Shown: in pieces, positions 35,040-47,402 of the stretch | How the letters are laid out: each line of letters begins with the position of its first letter | Position numbering within the stretch: the stretch's first letter is position 1 | Assembly: GCA_028023455.1 (NCBI GenBank) | Contig: JAQFVV010012400.1 | Span: 14,575,748-14,639,747 of the forward strand | From: Epiperipatus broadwayi | Taxonomy: Eukaryota > Onychophora > Udeonychophora > Euonychophora > Peripatidae | DNA: 64,000 bases | Direction: 5' to 3' | Made by a program: the position numbers and the translations under genes | Notes under the pieces: model-generated | The model's input: only the letters and a program-made list of their open reading frames with translations | What the model was told of the DNA's origin: nothing | Databases searched by the model: none

Positions 35040-38000
35040 TGATTGATTTAGATATAAGTGTAGATATGGAGAGGGAATGGTTTTGTAAGATTAGTGGTAA
35101 GAAAGTTTGTTATAAATGTAATGGAGAAGAAGGAATCAAAAGAATTTTATAAAAAAGTAGTTAGGAAAGAAGAAATTGTTAAAATTGAGTTTTTGAATAT
35201 GCAAGGTGGTAGGAGACCAGAAAAGTGGCTGGAATTAAATAAAGCAATTGAAAATGAAGGTCTTGAGGTATTAGCAGTAGTGGAAACTCATTTAAGAGAA
35301 AAAAAACCTATTTTGGAAGAGGTAGTATGGCAGGGTATAAACAGAAAAGAAAAAAAAGGGGTGGTGGTATAGGCGTTACATCGAAAAAATATTTAAATAT
35401 TGTTAAATGTCAAGAGCATTTGTGGTTTGAAAGACAAGAATGGATAGTGGCTGTAGTGTATATCGCCACTGGAGATAGTCAAACTGTAATGGAGTAGAAC
35501 AATAGTATATATGAATGCCTAGTTAAGGATATACAGAGTTTTAATGAAAAGGGGAAGAGAATAATGGTTATAGGGGATATGAATGAACATATTGAAGAAA
35601 TTGTTGATGTAGATAATAAAAATGGTCAGTCTTTGAAGGAATTTTGTCAAAGAGTAAATTTGAGCATTGGGAATTTATTAAATGTGTATGAGGGACAATA
35701 CACATGGTCTAGGAATAAGGTATTTCACACAATAGATTATGTATTGGTAGAGAAAGAGGGAATGAATAAAATACAAAAAATTAAAATGTTTGATAATGAA
35801 GAGAGAGTATGTAATAGTGATCATAACTTTATTGTAATAGAAATAGTTAGTAATGTGATGGAGGATAGAAATAAAGGTAGAAACAATAGTGAAAGATGTA
35901 GATGGAGAGTGAATGATAAGAATAAGTTGGAAGAGTATAAAATAAAAAGTTGAAGAAACCATGGAGCAGTTGGTTGGGGATGAGTATAAGGACTGGTGTG
36001 GTGAAATAGAAAAAGTGGCAAATAGGATTTTAGTCGAGAATATACAGAAGAACAAAAGTAATAAAAAATGAGAGTTAGTAAAAGAGAGGAAAGAAGCATG
36101 CAGAGAATATAAGTGTGCTATTAAGAATAAAGAAAATAAAAATGATATTAATGCTAAATGGGGAAAGTACTTAGAAAAGAATAAGCTAGCTAAAATGGAT
36201 AATTATAGAGAGAGGATGAAGTTAAATAGCAAATTGTTGGAGAATATTAATAAAAGTGGAAGAGATGGGAGTAAAAAATTTTGGAATTACATTAAAAGGA
36301 GAAATGTAGGGGAAAGAGAGATAGTATTAATAGATGATGAGGGAATAGAATGTAGCTCTAGACACCGCTAGAGAAAATCTTAAATAGATATGTAATGGAT
36401 ATAGAAAAGATGTTAGATGTGAAGGAATTAGTGATAGAAAACATGAAAGCAGTTAGTAATGGGATATAAGGTTTACAAAAAATGAACTGAATGAGGCAGG
36501 GAAGAGATTGAAAAGTGGAAAGGCGAGAGGTTTAGATGGATGGGCAGCAGAGATGGTAATGAATTTAGGGCATAGAGCAAAAGCAAAGTTATTATCATGT
36601 TTTAATAAGATGGCACAGAAGACAGTTTTTCCGGGTAGTTGGAGTAATACAAGAATAAGATTATTATTTAAAGGAAAGGGTAAAGATCATAGAAAGTTAA
36701 ATAATTATAGACCGATAGCGGTAACATCAGTTTTATATAAAGTTTTCGCATATATGGTAGCTGAAAGAGTTGTAAAATGCTGGAAAAGTTGTAAAATGGA
36801 TGGAAGAGAATAATGTAGTGGGGGAAATGCAAGGAGGTTTTAAGTCAGATAGGCATATAGGAGATAGTTTGTTTGTAGTTACACAACTTATGGAGATGAG
36901 TAGGAATTCAGGTAGATCGTTATATGAGTTTTATAGATATAGAGAAAGCATATGATAAAGTAAATAGAAATAGATTATGGATAAGATTAGCCAATTTGGG
37001 AATGGATGAAGCTTTAGTAAATATTATTAAGAAATTATATGAAAATAATTATTATACTTACTAATTAGGGGATATAGAATCAGTTAAAGTTAAAAATGGG
37101 GTGGGATTAAGGCAAGGATGCCCTATGTCACCGATTTTGTTTTTGTTGTTTTTGAGTAAAATGGAGAAAGCAATAGAAAGAATAGGAAGAGGGGTAGAGA
37201 TACCATTAATAGGTGGCAAAAGAGTATATACTTTGTCGGGTCTTTTTTTTGCAGATATCCTTTTATGTGCAGAAAGAAGAGAAGATATGGGTATTATGTT
37301 GAGGACATGTGCAAGGGTGGGTAAAGAGATGGGGATTAAATTTAGTGAAGAAAAATCAAATATAATGATGGTTAATACTGGGGAAAGAGAAAATGTAGAT
37401 TTTTTTATTGGGGCATATAAAGTTAAGTGTGGTGGATAGCTATAGGTATTTGGGAATCATCTTATGTAATCAGGTAAATTGCTTGGATGAATGGGAGAAA
37501 AAATTGGTAAATGAAGCAAAGAAAAGAAAGGGTTTGGTAAAGAAACTAACAGTATTTTCATATAATAAATATGATGCAGCTAGAATTGTATGGAAGGGAG
37601 TTGCAGTTGCAGGGTTAACATATGGTAATGATGCATTATGTGTTAGTAAAAGGATTTTAGATTATTTAGAGAAAGTACAAAGGGAAGTAGGAAGACATGC
37701 ATTAGATGCAGAGATGAGGACAGCAAAGGAGGCAATTCAAGGAGAAATGGGATGGTCAAGTTTCTATATGAGAGATGCAAAAAGTAAAATGAAAATGTTT
37801 GGTAGGTTGCAGTTTATGGATAGAAAAAGAATATCCAAAATAGTGTTTAATTGGGTTATGAGTAAAGGGCATGTAACAAGATGGGTGAGAAAGGTAATGC
37901 GGTATGCAAAAGATTTGGATAAAGAATTTATATCGGTATACTTGTATAAAAGATGGGATGATTGTGTTAGGAGGATTGTTGAGTGTTATAATGGTAAGAA

Positions 38001-38478
38001 ATGGGATAATAGAATAGAAGCATTAATAAAAAATAGGGAGTTGGAGAGATGGAGAAGTAGTATGGAGGGTAAGAAGAGTTTAAATATATATAGAAGTAAA
38101 TGGAATATTGGAAGCGAGTTAATTTATGATAATAGTAAGGAAAGTAGTTTATTGTTTAAGGCTCGAACGGGATGTTTAGCAACAAGAGAATATACATGTA
38201 AATGGAAAACTATGGGTGATTTAGTGTGCAAATTATGTAAGAAAGGTATAGAAAATATTAGGCATCTATTGATTGAATGTAAATGCTTGAAAGCAGAAAG
38301 GGTACAGATAATGAAGTTATGGGAGAATAGGTATGAACAAAGTGACTATACAGAAAGTGATTTATTAGCTTTTATGCTGGGTTTGCGAAAAGATAAGGGG
38401 GATTTAGATTTAAAGGCCATAGAGTTGACAAAGATTATGTTGTGGAAATGGGATGGGATAGAATATGGGAAGACTTAG
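35040..38478 (+). pseudogene. LINE ORF2: APE endonuclease and reverse transcriptase, near complete but broken
   Basis: The APE-type endonuclease is visible as IEFLNMQGG (about 35190), AVVETHLRE (about 35275), VIGDMNEHIEE (35564), FHTIDYVLVE (about 35730) and NSDHNF (about 35818). The RT follows: KSGKARGLDGWAAEMV (36508), NNYRPIAVTSVLYKVF (36700), FIDIEKAYDKVN (about 36930), GLRQGCPMSPILF (37101) and a catalytic box reading LFFADILLCAE (about 37240), where a FADD motif has lost one Asp codon. The C-terminal part (37408-38478) is a long open frame with a CCHC knuckle, CKLCKKGIENIRHLLIEC. Breaks are few: stops or shifts near 35370, 35495, 35955, 36470, 36810, 37065 and 37437. CR1/L2-like placement is tentative. 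It lies antisense in intron 2. Confidence 0.88.
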
Positions 38479-40099
38479 AGTGGGGAATGGAAAATAAAGT
38501 GGCTAACAGGTTTATCTGGGCATAGTTGCTGAGATATTCTTGACTTCGTTTAAGGAGAAGCCACATATATCACATCACATACCATCAAACTAATGTGCAT
38601 AGAGAAGTTTTCCATGCATTATTAATGCACCTAGAAACTCTGTCCTAAGTGTATAGAACCAGCTTCATTAGATAGGTCTCAATAGTATGTAATTAACTAT
38701 GATTAAATCAACCATGTGACAACTATATAGAAACCTAAACAATTAATAACTATTAATGATGGATATTTCAAATATATGTGGAAAAGATATTTCAAATATG
38801 TGTGGAAAACTGATTATGACAAATGTTTAAACACAATTGAAGATAACACAGGATCCTACAATATCAACTTAAAACTTTGAATTTCAAATACAGAGCTCAT
38901 TTAAAACAAAAAACATACATAAAAGAAATAAATACTCTTACTAATTATATCAAAGTAATTTTTAATTTATAAACATTTTACGAATTTTTTATTTCAATTC
39001 TAAAATGAACTTGTTTTTCTTATCTAAAGACTCATATTATTAATTGCTATCTATTTCTTGCTTAACATTTTTTTGTTTTGTTATTATTCACTTTGAATTA
39101 ATAATTATTGTATAAATTATATGTAATAATTTAAATTATATTATTATCATGTTGATTTTAAGAGTTTGAAAAGGAGAACAAGTGTAAAGGCTAAACTGCA
39201 CAGCTAATTATTTATTGCATCATTTAATAAGAATCAATAATTTGGCTTGCAGGAATCTTCCTTCTATACCTAGATAAACTATTAGCATATGAAAGATAAG
39301 CTAATTTCTATAAATATAGATAAAGAATGCACTGCAATATATATATGCCAATGGAATTATTATTTGAAATTGATATTTATAAATACTACCAGATGTTAAA
39401 TATTTTATTAGGACCAATAGTAAAAAAAAAAAAAAGAATGGGAGGAGGGGAAATCAAGAAATTTATTGGCAGTCTAGTGAAGCTAATGCTAGAATGTGCT
39501 TTTGCTTTATTGATTTGTTGAAAGTAGGATTTAACTTGTTAATTTAAAGTTTTCAAATGGATTCTAGTTATAGTTAAGTGTTGCAGATGCATTTATAAGT
39601 TAAGAAGACATTGGAATAGTTATACAAAATATAGCTTTATCATGCACAAACAAGTGATTTATGAATAAAATGAATGACATTATTGATTGACTCTTTAAAT
39701 CTGCTCTGTGATAATATTCAGAAAGATGTATAGGCAAATGTTATACATATGTATACACGTCATAAGATTTTAGAATTATGACTGATTGATGTAATTTTAT
39801 ATTATAAATAAATTGAATAGATTCCAAATTATCAAAGTTAATTATAAAATATAATAGCTAAGAATATTCATTTGTTTATTTTAATGTGATCTCTCTCTCT
39901 TTTATTATTATATATCATTGTTGTTATTGTACCATCATATGCTATGGCCTAATGAATATTCCAAAGGGTCTCTCTATTTCTCCATTATCTAATGATCACC
40001 AATTAAATTGGTGATAATAGTTGAGGTCTTTATAGAGATCTATGGTTGTAGGTCCTTACCAGAATAAATGCCAATTTTCTTACATAAACATTAACAACT
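38479..40099. other. LINE 3' end and intronic spacer between two LINE copies
   Basis: About 100 bp after the ORF2 stop, AAGGAGAAGCCACA followed by ATCACATCACAT matches the terminus of the inverted copy, so the element ends near 38580. The rest is AT-rich intronic DNA without a recognisable gene. Confidence 0.55.
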
Positions 40100-41895
40100 A
40101 GATGTGATGGACTGTGGCTTCTCCTTTATCTTGGTCAGGAATCTCTCAGTCACTATGCCCAAAGAAACCTGTTAGTCACTTTACCTTCACTTTCTATTCT
40201 CCAACATGTTTTCCCCATATTCTTCTCTATCCTGCTATCCCATTTCCACAACATAATCTTTATCAACTCTATGGCCTTTATGTCTAAATCTGCCTTATCT
40301 TTTTCCAAACCCAGCATAAAAACCAAGAACCCACTTTCTGTATAATCACTGTTTATATTTATTCTCCCACAACTTCATTATTTGCACTCTTTCTGCTTGT
40401 AGGCATTTACATTCAATTAACAAATGCCTAATATTTTCTGTGCCTTCTAAATCACCCATATTTTTTCATTTATGTGTATATTCCCTTGCTATTATCATAA
40501 ATTAATTCGCACCAATATTCTGCTTACTTTTATATATATTTAAACTCTTTTTACTCTCTATACTATTTCTACATCTCTCCAACTTCCTATTTTTTATTAA
40601 TGCATCTATTCTTCTATTCTATTCCTTGCCACTATAACACTCAACAATAATATCCACTAAAGCTTCATTCATTCCCAAATTTACTAAATTTACCCATAAT
40701 CTATTTCTATTTACTCTTGTTATACTTCTCTATATCTATAAAACTCATATATAACTGTCTTCCTGAATTCCTATTCTTATCCAAACTATCTCCTATATGC
40801 CTATCTGATCTAAAACCTCCTTGCGTTTCCACAACTACAATATTTTCTTCCATTCATTTTGCAACTTTTCTAGCTACCATATATGAGAAAGCTTTATATA
40901 AAACTGATGTTACCACTATCAGTCTATAATTGTTTAACTTTCTATGATCCTTACCCTTTTCTTTAAATAATAATCTTACTCTTGTATTACTCCAACTACC
41001 CGGAAAAACTATCTTCTGTGCCATCTTATTGAAACATGATAATAGCTTTACTTTTGCCCTATGCCCTAAAATTCATTACCATCTCTGCTGCCCATCCATC
41101 TAAACCTCTTGCCTTTCCACTTTTCAATTTCTTCCCTGCCTCATTCAGTTCATTTTCTGTAAACCTAATATTCTCATTACTATATGCTTTCATGTTTTCT
41201 ATCACTCTGTCCTTCACATTTAACATTTTTTCTATATCCATTACATATCTATTTAAGATTCTCTCTAATTCTTCTCTAGAGCTACACTCTATTCCCTCAT
41301 CATCTAGTAATATTACCCCCCCCCCTACATTTCTCCTTTTAATGTAATTCCAATTTTTTTACTCCCATCTCTTCCACTTTTATTAATATCCTCCAACAAT
41401 TTACTATTCAATTTTATTCTTTCTCTATAATTATCTATTTTAGCCAACTTCTTTTCTACGTACTTTTCCCATTTAGCATTATTATCTTTTTCACTTTCTT
41501 TACTTCTCTGCATGCTTTTTCCTTCTCTTTTACACTTTTACTAACTCTCATTTTTTATTACTTTTATTCTTCTGAATATTCTCACCTAAAACCCTATTTG
41601 CCACTTTTTCTATTTCATCACACCAGTCCTCATACTCATTTCCAATCAACTCTTCCATGGTTTCTTCAACTTGTATTTTATACTCTTCCAACTTATTCTT
41701 ATCATTCACTCTCCATCCACATCTTTCATTATTGTTTCCACTTTTATTTCTATTCTCTATCACATTACCAACCATTTCTATTCCAAAGAAGTTATGATCA
41801 CTATTATATACTCTCTTTATTATCAAACACCTTAATTTTCCGTACTTTATTCATCCCCTCTTTCTCAACCAATACATAATCTATTGTGCGGAATA
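40100..41895 (-). pseudogene. Second copy of the same LINE, inverted, 5'-truncated and internally deleted
   Basis: Read on the minus strand it begins within the endonuclease (TIDYVLVE-like at about 41880) and continues with YNSDHNFFGIEMV (41826-41790), CGWRVNDKNKLEEYKIQ, KWEKYVEKKLAKIDNYRERI, LKSGKARGLDGWAAEMVMN (to about 41065) and NNYRPIVVTSVLYKAFSYMV. Near 40650, after LGMNEALVDII, it jumps straight to VECYSGKEW, which in the full copy lies about 950 bp further on. The RT catalytic box is therefore missing. The tail ends with AAGGAGAAGCCACAGTCC at 40140-40110. The plus-strand open frames here are shadows. Confidence 0.85.
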
Positions 41896-42700
41896 TATTA
41901 TTTATAGATTTCTCCAATGAAGGCAAATGATGCTCTCTGGAGATGAATATTGGCCATTACTGTGAACCCTCCCCAACTGAACATTACAATATATTTATAT
42001 GTTAATTACACAATTTTTACCCCCCCCTCCAAAAAAAAAATCATTAATTTGGAAAGACTTTGAAACCAAGATTTCTAGATTAATGACATTAAAATTGATT
42101 ATGATTATTTTAAAAACCATCAAATATTTCAAAACAAAAAATGTTAGAATAATAAAGCATTTACTCTTTAAAATTAAGTTGCCTGGAAAGAAAGTACATC
42201 CTGAAATAATCCAATTTGCAATATATTCTTCAAATATATAATAACTTAATAGAAGTGTAATTGTTTCACAGTCATGGCTCATTTACTTTAATTACAGTAG
42301 ATTTTTCAAATTTATAATACAGATTTTGAAAAATCTCTTGGAGTAATGGTCATTGTTTTAGTTTGCTACACTTTGAGTTGGGATTTTAAAAGAGAGCCTA
42401 ATTTTAGGTAATTGACATGATAGCTAACCAAATAAAATCTATTATTAATAGATAAATTGGTATGTAGCCACATTCAGTTGGAAGAATGAGGATATCTTGA
42501 TTTCATCTCAATTTGTCAAGTGAATGTTCATTTGCAGAGAAGAGTACAACATATATGAAAAGGCATCAAGTTTATACTTTACTTCCCTCTACTTTTAACA
42601 TGTGTATTCCTATAAAGATATTAAACATTTTGTAGTGTATTTTTTATAGATAAATAACAACTATTCACTACCAATATGAATATTCAATGAAAATACTAAC
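41896..42700. other. Intron 2, end adjoining exon 2
   Basis: AT-rich intronic DNA. The short open frames on both strands near 42000-42280 overlap each other and have no recognisable content. Confidence 0.5.
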
Positions 42701-42816
42701 CTTTTTCATCCTGGGTAATCCGCATGTAACCATGGTTATCAAGCTTTTTAATAATTCCTTTGATTGTCAGAATTGCTATTAGTTTATTTACTTCTTCTTC
42801 AGAACTATTGGTATTT
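42701..42816 (-). CDS. Nucleoside phosphorylase domain protein, exon 2 (N-terminal helical module)
   Basis: This 116-nt exon has acceptor ACGTTCCAG|AAATAC and donor AAAAAG|GTTAGT. It is 19 kb upstream of exon 3. It encodes residues 13-52, including SSEEEVNKLIAILTIKGII and a basic, glycine-containing turn (KKLDNHGYMRI). The helix, helix, GY-turn pattern resembles a small helical or winged-helix-like module placed before the catalytic domain; that structural reading is inference. The downstream junction is in frame with exon 3 (G plus AA). The incoming phase needs two bases from exon 1, which the candidate at 49189-49226 supplies. Confidence 0.85.
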
Positions 42817-44079
42817 CTGGAACGTAAAAAAACACATACACACACTTAAAAAACATTCAAATTAATAAATATAGTAAGAACAATAGAAATTAATAAGTCA
42901 ATCATTATTGAGTAAATTTCTTATACTTCTGTTACTTCTAGATTTTGATGACTCTCAACTTGCAGTTTGATGTTTCAGTCAGAAGATAATAATCTTATAA
43001 TTCTAAAAATTGACAAAAGACTAAGTTTATGACTTATTCCAGGACATGGAAAATAACTTCTGGTAATTTATGAATAATACTCAATATTTTCTATTCAAAT
43101 TATTACACATTCTGAGAAACAATAATATCATCCCAAAATATCAAATATGCCAAATTTCACGAAAGCAAAAGTAAATTTAAAAACTTTGGCCTCAAGCATA
43201 AAAACACCTACAATTAAATTCTAAAACCATCAGATTGACACCATATCTTTTACGTGTTCTAAAAGCACAACATACCATCCAAACCACTCAACTTTTCATC
43301 TCTGCCTGACAGCCGGTCAATATTCTTAGGTGTCTTTTATTCCTATTGTAAAGAAGATGTAGGGCAAAGATTCAGTTATCACGAGTGATACTTGGACATC
43401 CAACACCTAAATAAAGTCCACTGACCCTGTAATCTGGTTCAATTTCCTACATTTTTGTGACATATAAATTATCTATGATAATTCATATTTTAAATTTGAA
43501 TAATCAATGAATATCTAGTGAAGGTTGAAAAAGCAGTTAATTTATGGTTGGAAGATATGAGCAGAAAAAGATTTACTGAAAACAGTAGTATTGCATCAAA
43601 AAGTATTAAGTCTATATGAAGACTTTAACAAAAGATTTATTGAAAAAAATGACTGCCATTATAAATAAGAAATGCTTACTTAGGTTCAGAAATCAAACCC
43701 AGAATACATTCATGTCCATATTAGCCTAGATTTAAATACAAATACTTTATTACTCTACTATATTTTCACAACAGATTTTCTCTATTTTTTTTCCCAATTA
43801 TTATTATTGATGCCTTAATATTGACAAATTTTAAAATTAAATTGCATTTTCAATATATATATGTTAAAAACATCTGTACTATATACATGTTTTTTAACAT
43901 ATATACACAACTATCTGCAGATTTCAATATTTGTGTTAAGGAAATTGACAGAACAGTTTCTTATCAATTGACGAGCTTGGAGAAATCAAATTTTATAGTT
44001 TTGCTTTTCAATAATCATTGGATTTAAGTATATTTCCATGCGTAAAAAGAATAAATAATGTAGACAAATATCATAAGCA
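42817..44079. other. Intron 1, part next to exon 2
   Basis: AT-rich DNA. A less AT-rich segment at about 43255-43450 ends with CTGGTTCAATTTCC, which resembles a tRNA B box, but I cannot fold a tRNA around it and leave it unassigned. Confidence 0.4.
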
Positions 44080-44600
44080 CCCTTTTCAACTAACAGGCCA
44101 ATTTCAACTTTCCCTATTAAAGAGGGCCATTATTTTTTTTGTGAATTAAAAATAAAGTTTACTGATTGTTCCACATTTAATGACAAATTTTCTGATTCAC
44201 CTTGGACCTATCTTTGTGAAGTATATTCTCAAATTTCTTTTTATGTTCTGGACATATTAATTCTATAGCATCTAGGATAGAGTATTTTATAAACTCCTCT
44301 TCAGAAAATGGTTTCAAATTTCCTGCTTTTTTTTTTTTTAAAAAAAACTTGCTTTCACATTATTTTCTGACTTGTTTGTACTTTTTATAAAACATATCAA
44401 TTACTTGATGAAGCTCCTTTTCAAATGTTCTATTTTAATATTTCTTTTTTCTCCAAATAATTTTGCAGTAGTCAGAATATTTTGAAGACAGAATCTCTAA
44501 TGATGTGTTCTGTATTAAATGAAATACTTTGCAGACACATCGATTTAGTATTTTCTTCTATAATAAAAAAAAATATGCGTTAGTCCATTTCTTTTCCGAT
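44080..44600 (-). pseudogene. Decayed hAT-superfamily transposase fragment
   Basis: On the minus strand the segment at 44330-44180 reads GNLKPFSEEEFIKYSILDA, then ICPEHKKKFENI and a KVNQKICH stretch. This corresponds to the SKPFxxGEFxKxC and CPExxxxFxxISLSRxTVxxRI motif pair conserved in a large group of animal hAT (ZBED/Charlie-like) transposases. Stops and frame changes are frequent on both sides. It could be a relic of the kind of autonomous element that mobilised the hAT copies at 16986 and 61914; that link is inference. Confidence 0.6.
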
Positions 44601-45929
44601 GCATGATTTTCTGTGTCACTTTTTCCATTCTGCTCCATGTAGTCATCCTAATAATGCAAAATAATAATAAAAAAAATGAAGTAAAACTGGAGTTTTATTT
44701 GTTCTAATTACGTTTGTCTGCAAGACCCACTATAAAAAAAGGTAAAATGCTCTCAATGTCATAGATTAAATCTATACTCAGATAGACCACAACAATTTAG
44801 ATAATTTGTTGAAATATTGTACGTCTGATAGAATGAAGTAGAATTATTATGAAAGATTGGAGAGAGAAAAAGATGGAGTTGAGAAAATTGCACTGCATTA
44901 GACATATGTTTAAATATAAGTTTTATACATGTCCATTTTATATATGTTTGTGAAAATAGCTTCCAGGCCAGAGATTCTCCATCCTGATGAACTAAAGTCT
45001 ACTTTTGTTACAAAACATTTGAAAATATTACATGCTTTATAGAAATAGAAGACATAAGGATTCATGTAATAACACAATTATTGTAAAATATTTATTACAT
45101 AGCTTCATTCTGCCTGAGTAATTATTATTCATGATTTTCAGTATAGTATACAGAAATGTTTTATAATTGTTTTCTCCTATGATGCTTTGATATTAAAATG
45201 ATTATGATCAACTATCAACATTATCTTACATAACCACTGTATAATATGAATATTAATAATAAAATGTAACCAAAACAAAACAAAAAAAAAGACAAAATAG
45301 AAATAAGATAATAAAGATATATATATATAAAAGCAGACTCTCTTTCTGAACCTTATTATTAGGAGGGAAGGCAAAACTGGATATAATTTTCATATAAAAA
45401 TATATTCACTGGATATCAAAGATTATATTAATTGTGACACTTTTGATTTGATAAATCTATACTTACTAGGTAAGTCAATAAAAAGCAGGGAATATTTGCT
45501 ACCATGGAAATTTTCAAATAAACCCTGAAATATATACTGTAATGAAAGGAGTAGTACTATTTTTAATGTACAGTATAGAACAAAGTGAAAATTAATTGTT
45601 CAATATAACTGAAGACTTCGCTCTACCCAATCTTTCCAGTAACAACATATTGAGAGAAATATGATTGTATTCTGGACAGTATATCAGATTTTTAAATAAC
45701 CAGTCTGCTTTAATTTGTAGATATTTATTTAAAAAGTGTAAATCTATAATGAAAATGATAAAATTATAAATATTAATGGTCCTTATCCAATATGCTTAGA
45801 AACTCTACTCAAATGAAGTGTAACATAGGCAAACAAGTTACAATTTGTATTTTTGAATAACAAAATTTGTTTTTGCAGTTTGTCTATATAGTTAACTTGG
45901 GCTTTGTGTACAAATATTATTATTACATT

Positions 45930-46130
45930 TTAATAAAGATTCAGTGTTTTGAACATTGGATAAATAAAAATTTATTTGGTTTAGTTTGTTAACTATTGCT
46001 GAGTGTGTGTTTGGATGGTGATTCTGGCTTCACCAGCCAAAAGTGCACTTAGCTACAGTTAATAAACTAAACTGAATAAACTTTTATGTATTCAGTGTTC
46101 AAAATATTGAAATTTTATTAATTACAGTAG
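45930..46130. repeat. Foldback repeat, about 75-bp arms
   Basis: The left arm (TCAGTGTTTTGAACATTGGA through TTTAGTTTGTTAACTATTGC, 45940-46003) pairs with the right arm (TTAGCTACAGTTAATAAACT through TCAGTGTTCAAAATATTGAA, 46048-46112) with scattered mismatches. The loop holds its own small hairpin around TGGTGATTCTGGCTTCACCA. MITE-like, with no coding capacity. Confidence 0.7.
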
Positions 46131-46249
46131 AATAAGGAAAAGGAAAATAATTTTGATTATTAAATTTTAATATTGTACCTAATTTTTAAATTCAGATAAA
46201 AATCTTTTTTAAAAACTAATAAGTAATTTTAATAATTATTATTTTTACC

Positions 46250-46340
46250 TTTTTTTTTTTTTAAGTGTCATAGCATCGGCCAGGATGTGAACCCGCAACC
46301 TGGGCAACTGCCTGCAAGTGCAAGGCAGTCGCCGCTGTTT
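46250..46340 (-). mobile_element. tRNA-derived SINE remnant with poly-A tail
   Basis: On the minus strand, GACTGCCTTGCACTTGCAGG and then GCGGGTTCACATCCTGG (B-box-like GGTTCACATCC) precede a short spacer and a run of 12-13 A (plus-strand T run at 46250-46262). The anticodon region shows the stem CTGCC with GGCAG but an enlarged loop, so this is a degenerate, tRNA-derived retroposon rather than a tRNA gene. The 5' part is missing. Confidence 0.55.
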
Positions 46341-47002
46341 TTATCATTTTAAAAATAATTATTTTATCATCTTAATCACGCCAATGAATAAATTTGTTAA
46401 ATGAAAACATGATTTTGAGGTAAACTATATTGAGCTGGTAGGCATTAAGTTAAATATCACATTAAAATTAAATAAGTACCTTTTCTATTTTAATCAAAAA
46501 GTATGTTTGTCTATATTTTTATTGTTAATTTGATTACTGATTTATATGTACGATTTTGATTTTAGTGCTCTACAATTTTAAAAATGTTAAAAATTACTGT
46601 ATATAAGATTTAACCTTTATTTTTTGAATCAAATTCAAGCGATTGGAACTAAAAATAACATCCTAACAAAACAACTTAAAATTAATATATAATAGAAATC
46701 ATTTAAAAGAGGTGGTGGAAAAAAGGCATGAAATCATATGGAATAACAGAAATCAATACACAGATCTAACTATATATACATTTATTTTTGTTATGACACA
46801 TGTAGTGGTAAAATTAATAACTAGAATACTAATATAATATTTATAATTAAAAGTAAAAGAATAAACTTATATTTGTTTCTGAACAGGATATATACAAGAT
46901 TATTCATTGTTGTGGCCAGAACAATGCAGTAATCATGTTTTTCTTTTATTACTTTGTTAAAAGATTTGAAATACAGGCATTCTTATACCTGGAACTTAAT
47001 TG

Positions 47003-47402
47003 TAAATATAGGGGATTTGAACTCAGACTTTCAAACAACCTTAAACTATCCACACTATTTCATACTACTGATGCACATGACCACACACGCATAGAAAGGA
47101 TAAATAATCACTAATATACGTATTTTGTGCTGCACCAGCTCATCAGTTGGTCCAGATTATCATCTCCCCCACACATATATAATCAGTGGCAGTCTATATT
47201 ATAGTATAAGGATTTGCTATCTTAATACAGACTGAGCACTGATTATATATATATGTGTGGGGAGATGATAATCTGGACCAACTGATGAACGAAATACATA
47301 TATTGGTGATTATTTATCTGTTCTATATGTGTGTGGTCATGTGTATCCGCAGTAAGAGATAGTATGGATAATTGAAGTCTGAGTTCAAATCCCCTATATT
47401 TT
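47003..47402. mobile_element. 400-bp foldback element in intron 1
   Basis: The outer ends AAATATAGGGGATTTGAACT and AGTTCAAATCCCCTATATTT are reverse complements. Pairing continues inward through ATGACCACACAC, ATAAATAATCACTAATATA, CAGTTGGTCCAGATTATCAT and CACACATATATAATCAGTG to a loop at about 47190-47225. The right end resembles a B box (GAGTTCAAATCCC), so the arms may be two inverted copies of a tRNA-derived retroposon; that is speculative. Confidence 0.75.

Noticed and set aside
35678-36099. Minus-strand open frames of 92-125 codons
   Set aside because: They are antisense to the LINE endonuclease and rich in Ser, Leu and Phe, as expected of an A-rich coding strand read backwards.
41598-41879. 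Plus-strand open frame of 93 codons (and 41036-41347)
   Set aside because: These are shadows of the inverted LINE ORF2 on the minus strand, whose motifs are recognisable.
43255-43450. Possible tRNA-derived SINE ending CTGGTTCAATTTCC
   Set aside because: There is a B-box-like word only; no A box at the right distance, no fold and no A-rich tail could be seen.
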